DNA from: Saccopteryx bilineata
Lineage: Eukaryota > Chordata > Mammalia > Chiroptera > Emballonuridae
Direction of reading: 5' to 3'
Assembly: GCF_036850765.1 (NCBI RefSeq)
Contig: NC_089491.1
Span: forward strand, 182,507,520 to 182,571,519
DNA: 64,000 nt
In this document: positions 1 through 11,835 of the stretch, in pieces
Numbering within the stretch: the first letter of the stretch is position 1
Layout of the letters: every line of letters begins with the position of its first letter
The notes under the pieces: generated by a model
Database searches by the model: none
Told to the model about the DNA's origin: nothing
The model's input: only the letters and a program-made list of their open reading frames with translations
Translations under genes and position numbers: made by a program

Positions 1-2195
1 ATTATTATGAAGAACTGTATACCAAAAAACTAAACAACTTAGATGAAATGGACAAATTCTTTGAAACATACAATCTTCCAAATATCAATCTGCAAGAATC
101 AGAAAACCTAAACAGACCAATTACAACAAATGAGATCAAAACAGTTATCAAAAAATTTCCAACAAAAAAATTCCTTGGCCTGATAGCTTCACAAGTAAAT
201 TCTACCACATATTCACACAAGAACTAACTCCTATCCTTCTCAAGCTATTTCAAAACATTCAGTCAAAAAACTACTGGAACTGATAAATGAATTCAGCAAG
301 GTGGCAGGATATAAAATTAATACTAGAAATCAGAGGCATTTTTATATACTAACAATGAACTGTCAAAAAGAGAAATTAAGAAATCAATCCCCTTCACCAT
401 TGCAACCAAAAAAATAAAGTACCTAGGAATAAATTTAACCAGGGAGACTAAAGACTTGTACTGAGCATATTATAAAACATTGATAAAAGAAATCAGGGAA
501 GATACAAACAAGTGGAAGCATATACCATGCTCATGGTTAGGAAGAATAAACATCATTAAAATGTCTATATTACCCAAAGCAATTTATAAATTTAATACAA
601 TATCAATTAAAATATCAATGACTTACTTCAAAGATATAGAACATATATGCCAAAAATTTATACGGAACCAAAAGAGAACACAAATAGCCTCAGCAATCTT
701 GAAAAAGAAGAATAAAGTGGGAGGTATCACACTTCCGGATATCGAGTTATACTACAAGGCCATTATACTCAATACAGCCTGGTACTGGCATAAGAACAGG
801 CTTATAGATCAATGGAACAGAACAGAGAACCCAGAAATAAATCACACTTTTATGGACAACTGATGTTTGACAAAGGAGGTAAGAACATACATTGTAGTAA
901 AGACAGCCTCTTCAACAAATGGTGTTGGGAAAATTGAACAGCTACCTGCAAAAACATGAAAGTAGACCACGAACTTACACCATTCACAAAAATAAACTCA
1001 AAATGGAGAAAAGAACCATTCGTGAAACCATAAGTAAGCATCTTAGAAGAAAACATAAGCAGTAAGCTCTCCAACATCTCTTGCAGCAATATATTTGCCG
1101 ATTTATCTCCACAAGCAAATGAAATAAAAGACAGGATAAACAAATGGCACTATATTAAACTAAAAAGCTTTTGCACAGCTAAAGACAATTAGAACAGAAT
1201 AAAAAGACAAACTACACAATGGGAGAACATATTTGACTATTAATACGTCTGATAAGGAGTTAATAACCAAAATTTATAAAGAACTTGTAAAACTCAATAC
1301 CAGGAAGACAGACAATCCAATCAAAAAATGGGTGAAAGAAATGAATAGACACTTCTTCAAAGAGTACATATAGATGGCCAATAGGCATATAAAAAAACGC
1401 TCAACATCACTAATCATTAGACAAATGCAAATTAAAACCACAATGAGATATCTCACACCAGTCAGAATGGCGCTCATCAACAGAACAACACAAAATAAGT
1501 GCTGGCAAGCATGTAGAGAAAAGGGAACCCTCCTGCACTGCTGGCGGGAATGCAGACTGGTTCAGCCACTATGGAGAACAGTATGGAGATTCCTCAAAAA
1601 ATTAAAAATTGAACTGCCTTTTGACCCAGCTATCCCACTGTTAGGAATATACCCCAAGAACACCATAGCACTGTTTCAAAAGAAGAAATGCACCCCCATG
1701 TTTATGGCAGCACTGTTTACAATAGCGAAGATCTGGAAACAGCCCAAGTGTCCGTCAATGGACAAGTGGATTAGAAAGTTTTGGTACATATATACTATGG
1801 AATACTACTCAGCCATAAGAAATGATGACATCGGTCCTTTACAACAATATGGATGGACCTTGATAACATTATACTGAGCAAAATAAGTAAATCAGAAAAA
1901 ACTAAGAACTGTATGATTCCATACATAGGTGAGACATAAAAATGAGACTCAGGGACATGGACAAGAGTGTGGGGGTTATGGGGTGTGGGGAAGGAAATGA
2001 AGGTTGTTGGGGGAGGGGAAGGGCACAACAAAACTAGTTAGAAGGTGACGGAAGACAATTGGACTTTGGGTGATGGGAATGCAGCATAATCAAATGTCAA
2101 AATAACCTAGAGATATATGTTCTGAACATATATGTACCCCGATTTATCAATGTCACCCCATTAAAATTAATTTTCTAAAAAGAAAGGAAAACACA
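1..2195 (+). mobile_element. LINE-1 ORF2 3' half, 3'UTR and A-rich tail, internally deleted
   Basis: This is a degraded LINE-1 running off the left edge of the window. Positions 1-262 encode the region before the reverse transcriptase core. At about 262 the sequence jumps directly to the segment that normally follows the F/YADD motif, so the catalytic part of the reverse transcriptase is missing. Frames at 480-863 and 1374-1877 match the ORF2 C-terminal half, including the Cys-rich end ([15 protein letters not shown]). A 3'UTR follows from about 1880 and ends near 2178 with the phrase ATTTATCAATGTCACCCC, then an A-rich tail. The same 3' end recurs on the minus strand near 54920 and 58510, so the three belong to one subfamily. 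Many stops and frameshifts make it non-functional. Confidence 0.93.
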
Positions 2196-3138
2196 GGAAG
2201 ACCATCATTTGCACTCAGCCCTTGACCCCAATTTCCAATATGTATTAGATTTTCAGATTTTTGCCTTCCAGTAGTGCCACCTCCTATTTGAATAAAAATA
2301 AATTCGTTAGATGAGGGGTTTGATCTCTTATCAATGCCAGCTGTATGATAATGACTAATGACAACTGTATGATAATGAATCTTAATCTTATATCTGAAAA
2401 GGAAAAAAAAATGTATCGAGTTTTGTGAAACAGTAGGGCTACTACCAAATCCACCGGTTTTCCAACATTATCCAATGTTGGCTCAGAATATCCTAAGAGG
2501 CATGGTAGCACAACTGGGCAATCTCCACAGAGCCTGCAAATCATTATGCTACTTGAGAGCACAAAACCAAATTTAAAGAATTGCAAATTTGGGCAAACTC
2601 CTATGATTTGCAAGGTACACCCCTCCAACAAAGCTTTTGCTAAGCCCTTTCTGTTGGTATGGAACTGAAATCAGCCTCCACACATTAGCATGCTGAATTT
2701 GAGTATATTTAAAACTTGCTGGCCTTATTGGGATATTTCATACTTCTGTGAAATAAAGAGTTTTGAAATGTAGTTTATCTCAAAGACAATTAAGTAACTC
2801 CACCCTGCAGAGCAGACTCAATTCATTCTTGTTTAATCATCCTGGTTGGCCCCTCTCATATATCTAATCTCTTTCCATGAGATTAGGTTTATGCTTCTGT
2901 TAGTACTAATCATATTTTACTGTCTTAATCTTCTTCATATTGAATGATAACATTAATAGCTGCTACCCAGCACTACTTAGAACAAAGTAGGAGTGGAATA
3001 AATGTTGGCAAGATTTTCAAGTTAATGCTAATAATACCATCACCCCCTGGATCCTGGATATCCTCTGACTTAAAAGAGCCATTTTTCTGAATCTACATGT
3101 AACCTCGTATTTAGAAAGACCTCCTCTATTAGCTCCAA
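2196..3138. other. Non-repetitive intergenic DNA
   Basis: I see no coding frame with family resemblance, no RNA gene and no clear repeat here. The longest open frame (2284-2631, minus) has no recognisable motif and no coding context. Confidence 0.5.
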
Positions 3139-3566
3139 ATTTATTTTATTTTATTTTATTTTATTTTATTATTATTATTACTATTTTTGTATTTTTCTAA
3201 AGCTGAAAACGGGGAGAGACAGTCAGACAGACTCCCGCATGCGCCCAACCGGGGTCCACCTGGCACGCCCACCAGGGGTGACGCTCTGCCCACCAGGGGG
3301 CGATGCTCTGCCCCTCCGGGGCGTTGCTCTGCCATGACCAGAGCCACTCTAGCGCCTGGGGCAGAGGCCAAGAAGCCATCCCCAGTGCCAGGGCCATCTT
3401 TGCTCCAATGGAGCCTTGGCTGCGGGAGGGGAAGAGAGAGACAGAGAGGAAGGATGGGGGGTGGAGAAGCAAATGGGCGCTTCTCCTATGTACCCTGGCT
3501 GGAATGGAACCCGGGTCCCCCGCACGCCAGGCCGACGCTCTACCGCTGAGCCAACCAGCCAGGGCC
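3139..3566 (-). mobile_element. VES-type tRNA-derived SINE (long form)
   Basis: Read on the minus strand it begins GGCCCTGGCTGGTTGGCTCA, a tRNA-like head with A box and B box (GGTTCCATTC region), then the CT-rich body and a tail. On the plus strand the tail appears as an ATTTT pentamer array at 3143-3170. Open frames across it, on both strands, are shadows that recur in every copy of this SINE in the window. It is slightly diverged, as seen in AAAGCTGAAAACGGG near the tail. Confidence 0.93.
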
Positions 3567-3593
3567 TTCTTTTATTTTAAAATAGAGAAATCA

Positions 3594-4138
3594 GCTCTAG
3601 CTGGATAGCTCAATTGGTTAGAGCAGAGGTAGTCAACCTTTTTATACCTACCGCTCACCTTTTGTATCTCTGTTAGTAGTAAAATTTTCTAACCTCCCAC
3701 CAGTTCCACAGTAATGGTGATTTATAAAGTAGGGAAGTAACTTTATAAAATTTATAAAGCAGAGTAACAGCAAGTTAAAGCATATAATAATAATTACTTA
3801 CCAAGTACTTTATGTCAGATTTATACTAAGTTTGGCAGAATAAATTTTTATAAAACAACTTACTATGGTTAAATCTATCTATTTATACTTTGGTTGCTCC
3901 ACTACCACCCACCACGAAAGCTGAAACACCCACTAGTGGGCGGTAGGGGCCAGGTTGACTACCACTGGGTTAGAGCATCATCCCAAAGTGCAGAGGTTGT
4001 TGGATCGATCCTCAGCTGGATCACACACAGGAACAGATTGATGTTACTGTCCTCTCTCTCTTTCTCTCTCTCATCCTCTTTCTCTCCCCTCCCTTACTCT
4101 CTTGCTAGAAATCAATAAACAAAATTTATTTTAAAAAA
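3594..4138 (+). mobile_element. tRNA-derived SINE split by a hAT MITE
   Basis: The head reads CTAGCTGGATAGCTCAATTGG and continues after the MITE with CATCATCCCAAAGTGCAG, a B box and a CT-rich body, and an A-rich tail near 4138. It is flanked by perfect 13-bp target duplications AATAGAGAAATCA (3581-3593 and 4139-4151). The head is a different tRNA-like sequence from the VES long form at 3139-3566. Without the 344-bp insertion the SINE is about 190 bp. Confidence 0.88.
3624..3967. mobile_element. Non-autonomous hAT element (MITE) with 8-bp target duplication
   Basis: The element starts CAGAGGTAGTCAACCT and its other end reads, in reverse complement, CAGTGGTAGTCAACCTGG, giving imperfect terminal inverted repeats that continue into a shared TACCGC..CAC segment. 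It is flanked by identical 8-bp copies of GGTTAGAG (3616-3623 and 3968-3975), the target duplication length of hAT transposons. No transposase frame is visible. A 12-bp palindrome CCCACTAGTGGG lies at 3929-3940. It sits inside the SINE at 3594-4138, so it is younger than that SINE. Confidence 0.88.
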
Positions 4139-4151
4139 AATAGAGAAATCA

Positions 4152-4980
4152 CCTTTTCCTTAAAGTACAGAGCTATTATTATTATTATTGTTATTAATTG
4201 CTGATAGAATCAAATTCTGCTGACTGAAACTACTCAAAAGATCTAAATCATAATATAAATGAACTATATGTACTTCCATATGTGGTGTAAATGAAACTAG
4301 AGTATATTAATAGTTTGAAATCTTCAGGTAAAAAAAAAACACACTCTTAAATAAAGGAATTTAAGCATAGTGCTTATTTAGTTTTCTCCTTTCTGACGCT
4401 ACTCCCTATGTTCAAAGCAGTCTTTTCTCTGTGTTCACAATGTTGCTCTATCCATTTGGTAATAACACTTGTCTTCAACATTATAGACTGCCTAGAGGAG
4501 AATAAAGAGACTCACTTAAGAAAAAGCAGTCAAAATAATTATTATCATTTAAATAAGATGATGAGAAACCTGGACAAAGAGGTTAAGTAATGGAAACAAA
4601 ATGGATTCTGAAAGGAAGTGGTATGATCCTATTAGAATGAGGTTAATTTCATTTATGTAATAGAATTTAAAAAAACAACAACAAAGAAACACATATTAAA
4701 GATGGGCACTGAGAGGATCTTTAGACAAGATTAAACTGTCACTCTCTTCTTCAGGAAGCTCACTAACATATCTGACAACCTATGCTGGTCCACCTGTTCT
4801 ACAGCAGTTTGACATGTATTTCCTTGACTTCTTAAAAAAATATTCTTGGCATACAGATTTGTCTCCCTGAAGACTTCAACAAATGCCTCATAGAATCTTT
4901 CCAACAGCCTAGGACAATGTCACTAAAACATTTGGTCAGTGGATTGGACGTGCTGAATTAGGACATATGAAAGAGATATT
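4152..4980. other. Non-repetitive intergenic DNA
   Basis: I see no gene or repeat I can name. There is a short (ATT)n run near 4174-4195 and an A-rich stretch near 4668-4685. Confidence 0.45.
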
Positions 4981-4984
4981 TGGA

Positions 4985-5450
4985 GATTCTTATAACATAT
5001 AAATTAGGTCTTGAGAGAGAAAAGAGCTGGTAGAGTGTTAGGTAACTCCAGACAGGAAATAAAGGGACCGCATCAAGTCCAGCAACCTTTGACCCAGACA
5101 GTCTTTATATTTTCTTGGCTTGACTAAACCCTACACAGGTTTTGTCCTTACTATAGGCTCCTGATTCCCCCTCCCCCTTTTATAGAGCGTTCACCTTGGA
5201 ATACTTGTAATTGTAAATTTTTTCTCTTCCTTTTTAAGATGTAAATCTCACCAGTTTTATAACCCAGGAATATTTTCCTCAAGGACATGGGAGCCATCCC
5301 TGTGAAATGCAACATCAAGGAAAATAGAGTCCCTGTCTCCCAGTCTCAGTGGGAGGGTAGGAGCCTTGTTCCATCTGGTAAAATCACCCCTGTTAAAGTT
5401 TGTTTCTTTTGGGTAAGGCCAATTACTGGCATATAGATTCTCACTACTAG
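4985..5450 (+). repeat. LTR-like dispersed repeat, copy 1
   Basis: This stretch can be aligned by eye with 50985-51330. Shared phrases include ACCCAGGAAT, CAAGGAC, a segment reading TCTCTGTGAAATG in the other copy (CCCTGTGAAATG here), CCCAGT.TC.GTGGGA, and an upstream CTTGTAAATT-type block. The second copy continues into a TATA-like and an AATAAA-like signal, which suggests an LTR. The family is not identified and the edges are approximate. Confidence 0.5.
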
Positions 5451-5474
5451 AACTTGCTCTTAAAAACTACTCCC

Positions 5475-5876
5475 TGGCCCTGGCTGGTTGGCTCAGCGGT
5501 AGAGCGTCGGCCTGGCGTGCGGGGGACCCAGGTTCGATTCCGGCCAAGGCACATAGGAGAAGTGCCCATTTGCTTCTCCACCCCCCCATCTCCTTCCTCT
5601 CTGTCTCTCTCTTCCCCTCCTGCAGCCAAGGCTCCATTGGAGCAAAGATGGCCCGGGCACTGGGGATGGCTCCTTGGCCTCTGCCCCAGGCACTAGAGTG
5701 GCTCTGGTCGCGGCAGAGCAATGCCCCAGAGGGGCAGAGTATTGCTCCCTGGTGGGCAGAGCGTGGCCCCTGGTGGGCGTGCCGGGTGGATCCCAGTCAG
5801 GCGCATGCGGGAGTCTGTCTGACTGTCTCTCCCCGTTTCCAGCTTCAGAAAAACAAAACAAAACAAAAAAAAAAAC

Positions 5877-5908
<32 letters not shown>

Positions 5909-5909
5909 C
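5475..5909 (+). mobile_element. VES-type SINE, nearly complete, with target duplication
   Basis: This is a long-form VES SINE. The head is GGCCCTGGCTGGTTGGCTCA, followed by a B box, a CT-rich body and the 3' part GTTTCCAGCTTCAGAAAAAC, then a long CAAAA-rich tail (5845-5909). Flanking 10-bp direct repeats AACTACTCCC lie at 5465-5474 and 5910-5919. High similarity to the copy at 8343 suggests recent activity. Confidence 0.95.
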
Positions 5910-6204
5910 AACTACTCCCCACCTCCGGCTTCATTTCCTCCTAGCTGCACATTCAGATTTGTTGTGCTCTCTCTTCTGTTGTTGGCAATAGTATCAGGAT
6001 AAAATTAGTTTACATTTGCCTATAATTTTCAATAAATGTTTTTCAATACCTTTCTGCTGCTATACAGAGTTTATGCTTAGTCCTGTCTCTGATCCTTCAA
6101 CAGGTTTATAGATCTTTGTAGGTCTGCTACCTGTTTCAGTTCTATAGAAAAAAAAAAGTGGGGCACAAAACTTCTTTACTTGGGCATTCACCAAGCTCTA
6201 CACT

Positions 6205-6565
6205 CTCCTACTCGGGACATCTTTCTCTTCCTCCTCCTTCCCTTTCTCATTTCTCCTTTTCTCTTTCTCTTTTCTTCTCTTTCCTTTTTCTTCTCGTTTC
6301 TTCTCTTCCCTTTCTCCTTTCCTCCTCCTCCTCCTCCTTTTCTTCTTTTCTTCTTCTCCTCTCTCCTTCCTCTCCTCCCTCCTTCCTCTTCCCCTCCTTC
6401 TTTTTCTCTCACTCCTCTTTTTCCCTCTCTCCCTCTCTCACTCTCTCATTCTCTACCTCTCTATCTCTCTGCCTCTCTCCCTCTCCTCCCTTTCCTCCCT
6501 CTCTCCCTCTCCACTCTCTCTCTCTCCTCTTTCCTGCTTCTCATCTCTCCTCCTTCTTCTCTTTA
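6205..6565 (+). repeat. Polypyrimidine (CT-rich) tract of about 360 bp
   Basis: The plus strand is almost purely C and T, with changing short units (TTCC, CTC, CCT, TCTC) and no long exact period. It produces long low-complexity open frames rich in Ser/Phe/Leu/Pro on the plus strand and Arg/Glu/Lys on the minus strand. These frames are composition artefacts and not genes. Homopurine-homopyrimidine tracts of this length can form triplex DNA. Confidence 0.9.
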
Positions 6566-6569
6566 ATGA

Positions 6570-7250
6570 CAATTATTCACTGTTCTTCCTGGAAGACAAT
6601 CTTTTTAATGAGTGTCCAGTATAGTCAAGCAATTAATTTTATCAGACTTTCAGAGGAAATGGAATGCTATTGATATCATTCTAATAAGAAGGAAATCACC
6701 AATACTATTTTGCCTCCTACCCTGAAAAGGCCATCAAAACAAGGAGAATTAAAGGGTCAGGCTACTTTCTTGAAGGGAATAAGGGTGGAGACAATATAGG
6801 TGCAGAAACAGAAAGCAAAACTGAGATCTCACCATCTCAACAAGTATCCTACCAAAATGGCATAACTAAATCATTCTTCCAAAGGAGAAATGGGACTTTG
6901 GCCTCCACATTTCCTTGTGAACAATTCAAGTGTAACTCTCCTTGACAAAGTGTTGGGTGACCTGTAGACTGGCTTTCAGAGATGATCTCAGATTCTTCCT
7001 AGATGGACGTACTAGATCTCACATGCAGTGTCATAAGGATTCCAGATGATTTCAACACTCATTAAAGTTGGACAAGCCCTGAAATGGAGAACAAACTATA
7101 GAGGCAGACTAATTATAATGCCAATTCAGCACATGTGACCAGTACAGGCAAGCAATTTATTTTCTCATCAACACTTTTTTTTAACATATGAGCAGTCAAG
7201 GGAATGAGAAGTAAGGAACGTGTCCAAAGGCACAGAGGTAATACACTGAA
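6570..7250. other. Intergenic DNA, no gene seen
   Basis: No coding frame, RNA gene or repeat that I can name. Confidence 0.45.
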
Positions 7251-7254
7251 TCAA

Positions 7255-7425
7255 GAAGCCAAATAAAACTCAAGTTAAAGGCCTGATTCTGCTGCTTACT
7301 AGCTTGGTGACCTTGAACAAGTTATCTGAACTTTCTGAGGCTTTCTCATCTAAAAAATGAGAAGTTGTATACATTTCTCACAGTTGTTAATTAGATTAAA
7401 GGAGATTGTTTCTATAGTCACATAT
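7255..7425 (+). repeat. MIR SINE
   Basis: The core matches the ancient mammal-wide MIR: CTGCTTACTAGCTTGGTGAC, CTTGAACAAGTTATC, TTTCTCATCTAAAAAATGAG and the following AT-rich part. It is heavily diverged, as expected for its age, and predates the bat-specific elements. Confidence 0.8.
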
Positions 7426-7429
7426 TCAT

Positions 7430-8342
7430 AGATAGTATTTATATTTTAAACACTGATAATCTTTAGAAAATTCTAGTTGGCTTGTTCAGGAATAAATATA
7501 TATATTTAATCATTATGCTCGATGTGAGATGTGAGTAAATGTAACTCCAACAGGGGCATATGGACAGTTCTGAGGAGAATTCTATCTTCAGATCTCTGGC
7601 TGTGGAACTCCAAGACACATTCCAGGAGCAGAGACTAGGAGGAAGTTGAAAGATCAGAAACCTCAAAGAGGAAATAAAAGAAGTCATGACAGAACATGTT
7701 TGAAGGGGAATCTTTTATTGCCAATTAGCAAGCACTTGTTTTAAATTTAATATCTGTATTAAACCTTCAAGTGTTTAAAGTTAGCAAAATCAGTCATTTT
7801 GTAGTGCTTTTTTTGCTTTACATTTTTCCATTTACTTTCTTTCTTTTCTTTTTTTCTTTTTTTCGCCTAAGGTAAATTCCACAGGGCAGGAAGATGAGAG
7901 ACATGAAAAGGTGAAACCCATTGAGAAGTTGTGAGCTTAAAATCATATTCCTAGAATGCTGGTACTCTACAAGGCCTGCCAAGCCATTAGGCAAACTGGG
8001 AAGTCCTGTCATGTTTTCAAAGAAACCAGATACAAAAAAGATCTAAAAGCAAGTAGTGTGAGGTGAGACAGAAATCATGCTGCTGCAAAGCCCCTCCCTC
8101 CACACACCCAGGTGTGTGTATGTGTGTGTGTGTGTGTACACTCATATTCCCTGGATGTAGACACACACTGACACACACACACACTAACACAAATATCCTA
8201 TACACTCTACTCATTTCTCTCTCCCCAGTATTTTCTTTTGCTGGCTTCTGGAGGGGTTTCTGAAATTATACTGTCTGTGGTACATATGAAAAGGAAAAAA
8301 AATAAAACCCTTGATTTAAATTTTCTTTAAAAAATATTTTTA
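7430..8342. other. Intergenic DNA with a GT/AC microsatellite pair
   Basis: There is no gene. A (GT)n run at about 8111-8138 is followed about 24 bp later by an (AC)n run at about 8161-8188, so the two are inverted relative to each other. A short T-rich CTTT repeat lies at 7835-7865. Confidence 0.6.
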
Positions 8343-8735
8343 GGCCCTGGCTGGTTGGCTCAGCGGTAGAGCGTCGGCCTGGCGTGCGGGGGACCCGGGT
8401 TTGATTCCCGGCCAGGGCACACAGGAGAAGCGCCCATTTGCTTCTCCACCCCCTCCCTTCTTCTCTGTCTCTCTCTTCCCCTCCCACAGCCAAGGCTCCA
8501 TTGGAGCAAAGATGGCCCGGGCGCTGGGGTTGGCTTCTTGGCCTCTGCCCCAGGCGCTAGAGTGACTCTGGTCGCGGCAGAGCGACGCCCCGGAGGGGCA
8601 GAGTATCGCCCCCTGGTGGGCAGAGCGTTGCCCCTGGTGGGCGTGCTGGGTGGATCCAGGTCGGGCGCATGCGGGAGTCCGTCTGACTGTCTCTCCCCGT
8701 TTCCAGCTTCAGAAAAATACAAAAAATATATATAT
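8343..8735 (+). mobile_element. VES-type SINE (long form)
   Basis: A complete long-form copy from GGCCCTGGCTGGTTGGCTCA to CAGCTTCAGAAAAATAC with an A/T-rich tail. The flanks ATATTTTTA (just before 8343) and the ATATTTTTTTA region after the tail may be the target duplication. Little divergence from the copy at 5475 is visible. Confidence 0.94.
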
Positions 8736-8744
8736 ATTTTTTTA

Positions 8745-11090
8745 ACTTGCAATTTATTTCTGAGCATATGTAATATGAGGTGTCCTACAGGGCAGGCAGG
8801 GATCATTGGTAGGGTTCCTAATTGCATTTAAACTTTTCCATTTCCAAATATCACCTACTTACTACTCCCTGGAATGAACCTATTGGTTTATTTTACAGCA
8901 TTAATAGATCTTCTATTAGGAATTATGTTTCAGAATTGCTTTTCATATAAAAGCTTCACACTAACAGTATCATCCCATTGATCTTTCCTCAACATACTCC
9001 TTGCAGTCATTTCAAATAGCTAATAACTTGCTAATATAACTTAACAGGTACATTTTGAACCTTTCTCTCCACTGACTGTCAACATACCAGCTCATTAACA
9101 CTGAGAAAGAACACAGGCTACAGCCCTTTCTTTTAACAAGCCAGCGGTGTGAAACCAAAGTCTACGTAAGCTTTTTTTCTCATAGCAATCTTGCTTCCAC
9201 CTCCATAATACCAGAAGGAAGGGGGTGGGGAGCAGATATCTCATTGAGCTACTTCGACAAGAAATACTAAGTACTGGGGCGGTATTCCTAAAGTGTTTTC
9301 ACATGTTGTAACCTCATTCCTATCTTGGGTCATTTCAAAGTCTCAGGGGAGCAGTCAGTTGGCTGAATGAAGAACATACTGAGGTCATGGTGAACAAGGG
9401 CACTTGTGCCGAGGCTTTCACACTCACATCACTAGTTCCAGTCCAGACCCACCTCTAACTACACATAAAGGAACAAGTTGCTGTCACTGGCAAAAGAGCA
9501 GTAAGAAAGGTGTAAGTCTGCAGGGATCCTCTTGGGAGAGTGGTTGCTAACACAGGTGCTGACTCTGTAACAGGACTTCTTTTCCCCCAGTACATCTTTG
9601 ACTATATTTGATTATGTGGGGGTTAAATTGGAATGCAAGATGGTTTCACTAGTCCAGTCTATTTAATAAACTGCTTACAGGTAAGGAAGAAACAGGGCTG
9701 AGATTGCTTACATATCCAATAAGGACACAGAAGCCAGTTAATAATAGAACCAATAAGAATTTTGCAGTGTCTTGCTGAGTTTACCATATATTTATATAAA
9801 ACAGATATTACATACCTGCCAGAAAAATAAAATCAGTAGAGCTTCATTTGAATTCCATTACCCCAGTTAAATTAACAGAAAATGACAAAATTGTTCAATA
9901 ATTATATTCTTTTATTAAACTCACGGCTTGTACTTCCAAATAAAATCAGTCAGCGCTACAGCATTTTTCACTGGAGACCCTTTTAGTAAATGCCTGTTTC
10001 CAAAGTCATCTTTTCTCAGTGAAAACCCCCACTGATTTAATTCACTTACAGATATTTTCATAACCTCTCTCTCACGAACATAACTGTTCATGGGCTACAT
10101 CCAAGAAGTTAACAAGCCTAAGATAACAGCTCTGCTGAGCTATGAACTCAATTCCTGCTCCACTTTAAGGGAGAATATGCGACGCTAGCAAAATAAAGGA
10201 GTGCAATATGTCAACCTGTCTGCCTGGTGAACTCCACTTGCTCAGAACACTTAAACCAGCAATCTGAGAGTTGAAATACAAATAAACCAACATGGCTGCA
10301 CTACCAGTTCTATCTAGTTTTCACTATAACTTTAGTGTTAAGTGATTGAAACATAGAGATAATGGCTTTCACCATAGTACTCCTACAATGCTTTGTACAC
10401 ACTGCAATTCTAGTCTTTTCTTCCACGTATTATACTTATTTCTTTGGATGAAGTGTCCGCTCTCATGATCTTTGCTTCCCTAAAGGTTGGGAACATATTT
10501 TTGGTTTTACAAATTCTTGTTGAATGAATAATTACTAAACATTTTCAATTTTGTTTCAATGACTTGAGCTCTTCATTTCCAACTTATACTATGTGTTTAA
10601 TACAATTTTATGTTAACAGTTGTTTTAAACTTCAAATCTACTATTCACTTTATTTTGCTCCCTTTTACTTAGAGCTTTTTTTTTTTTTGTAATTCTTGTA
10701 TTTCCCCAAACCCCAAAGGCAAAATTTCCTCAAGGGCAGGTATCACCTTTTCATTAGCTGCTTTGTTCAGCATGTAGCCATGTACATGGTAGGTCTTTGG
10801 TTCACTGCAACTTAACCAAAATTATTGATCACAAATTATGGCTCAATACTGTAAAAGATATTTTAATGATTTCAGAGCCCTAAATAAGACATAATTGTTG
10901 CTTGTAAAATGTGATGGCTTCAAAAATAAAATACACAAAAATTACCTAATTCAACTAATTCGCCAAAGGGATGAATGTGGGTTAAGATGGTTTATGGAGA
11001 TCCACATAAAGAAAGAAGCAGTGGTTGGAAAGGTAGAGTAGAAACATAGCATAGGAAAGACAGACATCAGGAGCTCTATGATACGATAGT
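8745..11090. other. Mostly unique intergenic DNA
   Basis: I find no gene. Two short blocks, near 10450-10530 (ending TTGTTGAATGAATAA) and 10720-10790, resemble the 3' ends of old L2-like elements, but too weakly to annotate separately. A poly-T run lies near 10675-10688. Confidence 0.45.
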
Positions 11091-11094
11091 GCAG

Positions 11095-11255
11095 CGAAAG
11101 GGGTTCTGCCATTTGCTGTTTCCTGTGACCCTGGCAACATTGCATTGCCTTTTGGGGTCTCTATGAAGTGGACATAATCGTGCCCACTTTATTTTGAAAA
11201 GTATATATTTCTGAAGCTTTCTCTAAACTTTAAGATGCTACACAGATATAAGATG
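11095..11255 (+). repeat. Probable MIR fragment
   Basis: TGACCCTGGCAACATTGCAT, then TTTTGGGGTCTCTATGAAG and TGGACATAATCGTGCC, follow the order of MIR motifs (TGACCTTGGGCAA, CCTCAGTTTCCTCATCTGTAA, GGGATAATAATAGTGCC). It is strongly diverged, so confidence is moderate. Confidence 0.5.
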
Positions 11256-11494
11256 TTTTTACACACACTGAGGATTGAGTTCAGGGGTAGATGAAAATGA
11301 AGATAGATGGAAAGAATTAAAGTATTGAAAACTCTCAAAGTCAAATAAAGCAGCTTAGATTTGATGAAGTCACGAGTAGGGCACATATGTATCCTGTAAT
11401 GTGGAGAACGGCAGCATAAAAGTAGTTTTAAGGCATATAGTCAAGAAATACTCAGCAGAAGTGAGATAAGTCTGGCAAAGACAAATACTTTTAT

Positions 11495-11835
11495 GTTCTC
11501 AATTCTACATGGAATCTAAAAAACAGCTAAACTAGAAATAGAGAGTAGAATCATGATTGCCATGGGCTGGAGGGTGGGGCAAATGGAGAGATTTGGGTCA
11601 AAATCTACAAATTAGTTAACAATACTGTATTCTATACTCAAAAATACAATAGCTAAGAGAGTAAATCTTAAAAGTTCTCACCACTAAAAAAGATAATTAT
11701 GCGAGGTGAGGGAGGTGTTAACTAACCTTATATCAATCATTTCATAATATATATGTCTCAAATCACCATATTGTAAACTTTAACTACATAATGTTTTATG
11801 TCAATTATGTATCAATAAACCTGGAGAAAAGAGAT
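11495..11835 (+). mobile_element. Old LINE-1 3'UTR fragment
   Basis: It contains CATGGGCTGGAGGGTGGGG, TCACCATATTGTAAACTTTA and GTCAATTATGTATCAATAAA, the standard end of an old mammalian LINE-1 (L1M type) 3'UTR. Only the 3' end is present, in plus orientation. Confidence 0.75.

Noticed and set aside
3187..3608. Overlapping open frames of 90-120 codons on both strands
   Set aside because: The same proteins recur at 5454-5944, 8360-8831, 26134-26622, 27761-28162 and 43622-44132. They are translations of the VES SINE and not genes.
5475..5550. tRNA-gene-like heads with A and B boxes
   Set aside because: Each head is joined to a SINE body and tail and most have target duplications. No free-standing tRNA gene with a complete cloverleaf and terminator was found.
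6158..6673. Open frames of 128-171 codons rich in Ser, Phe, Leu and Pro
   Set aside because: They come from the polypyrimidine tract and have no domain or start context.
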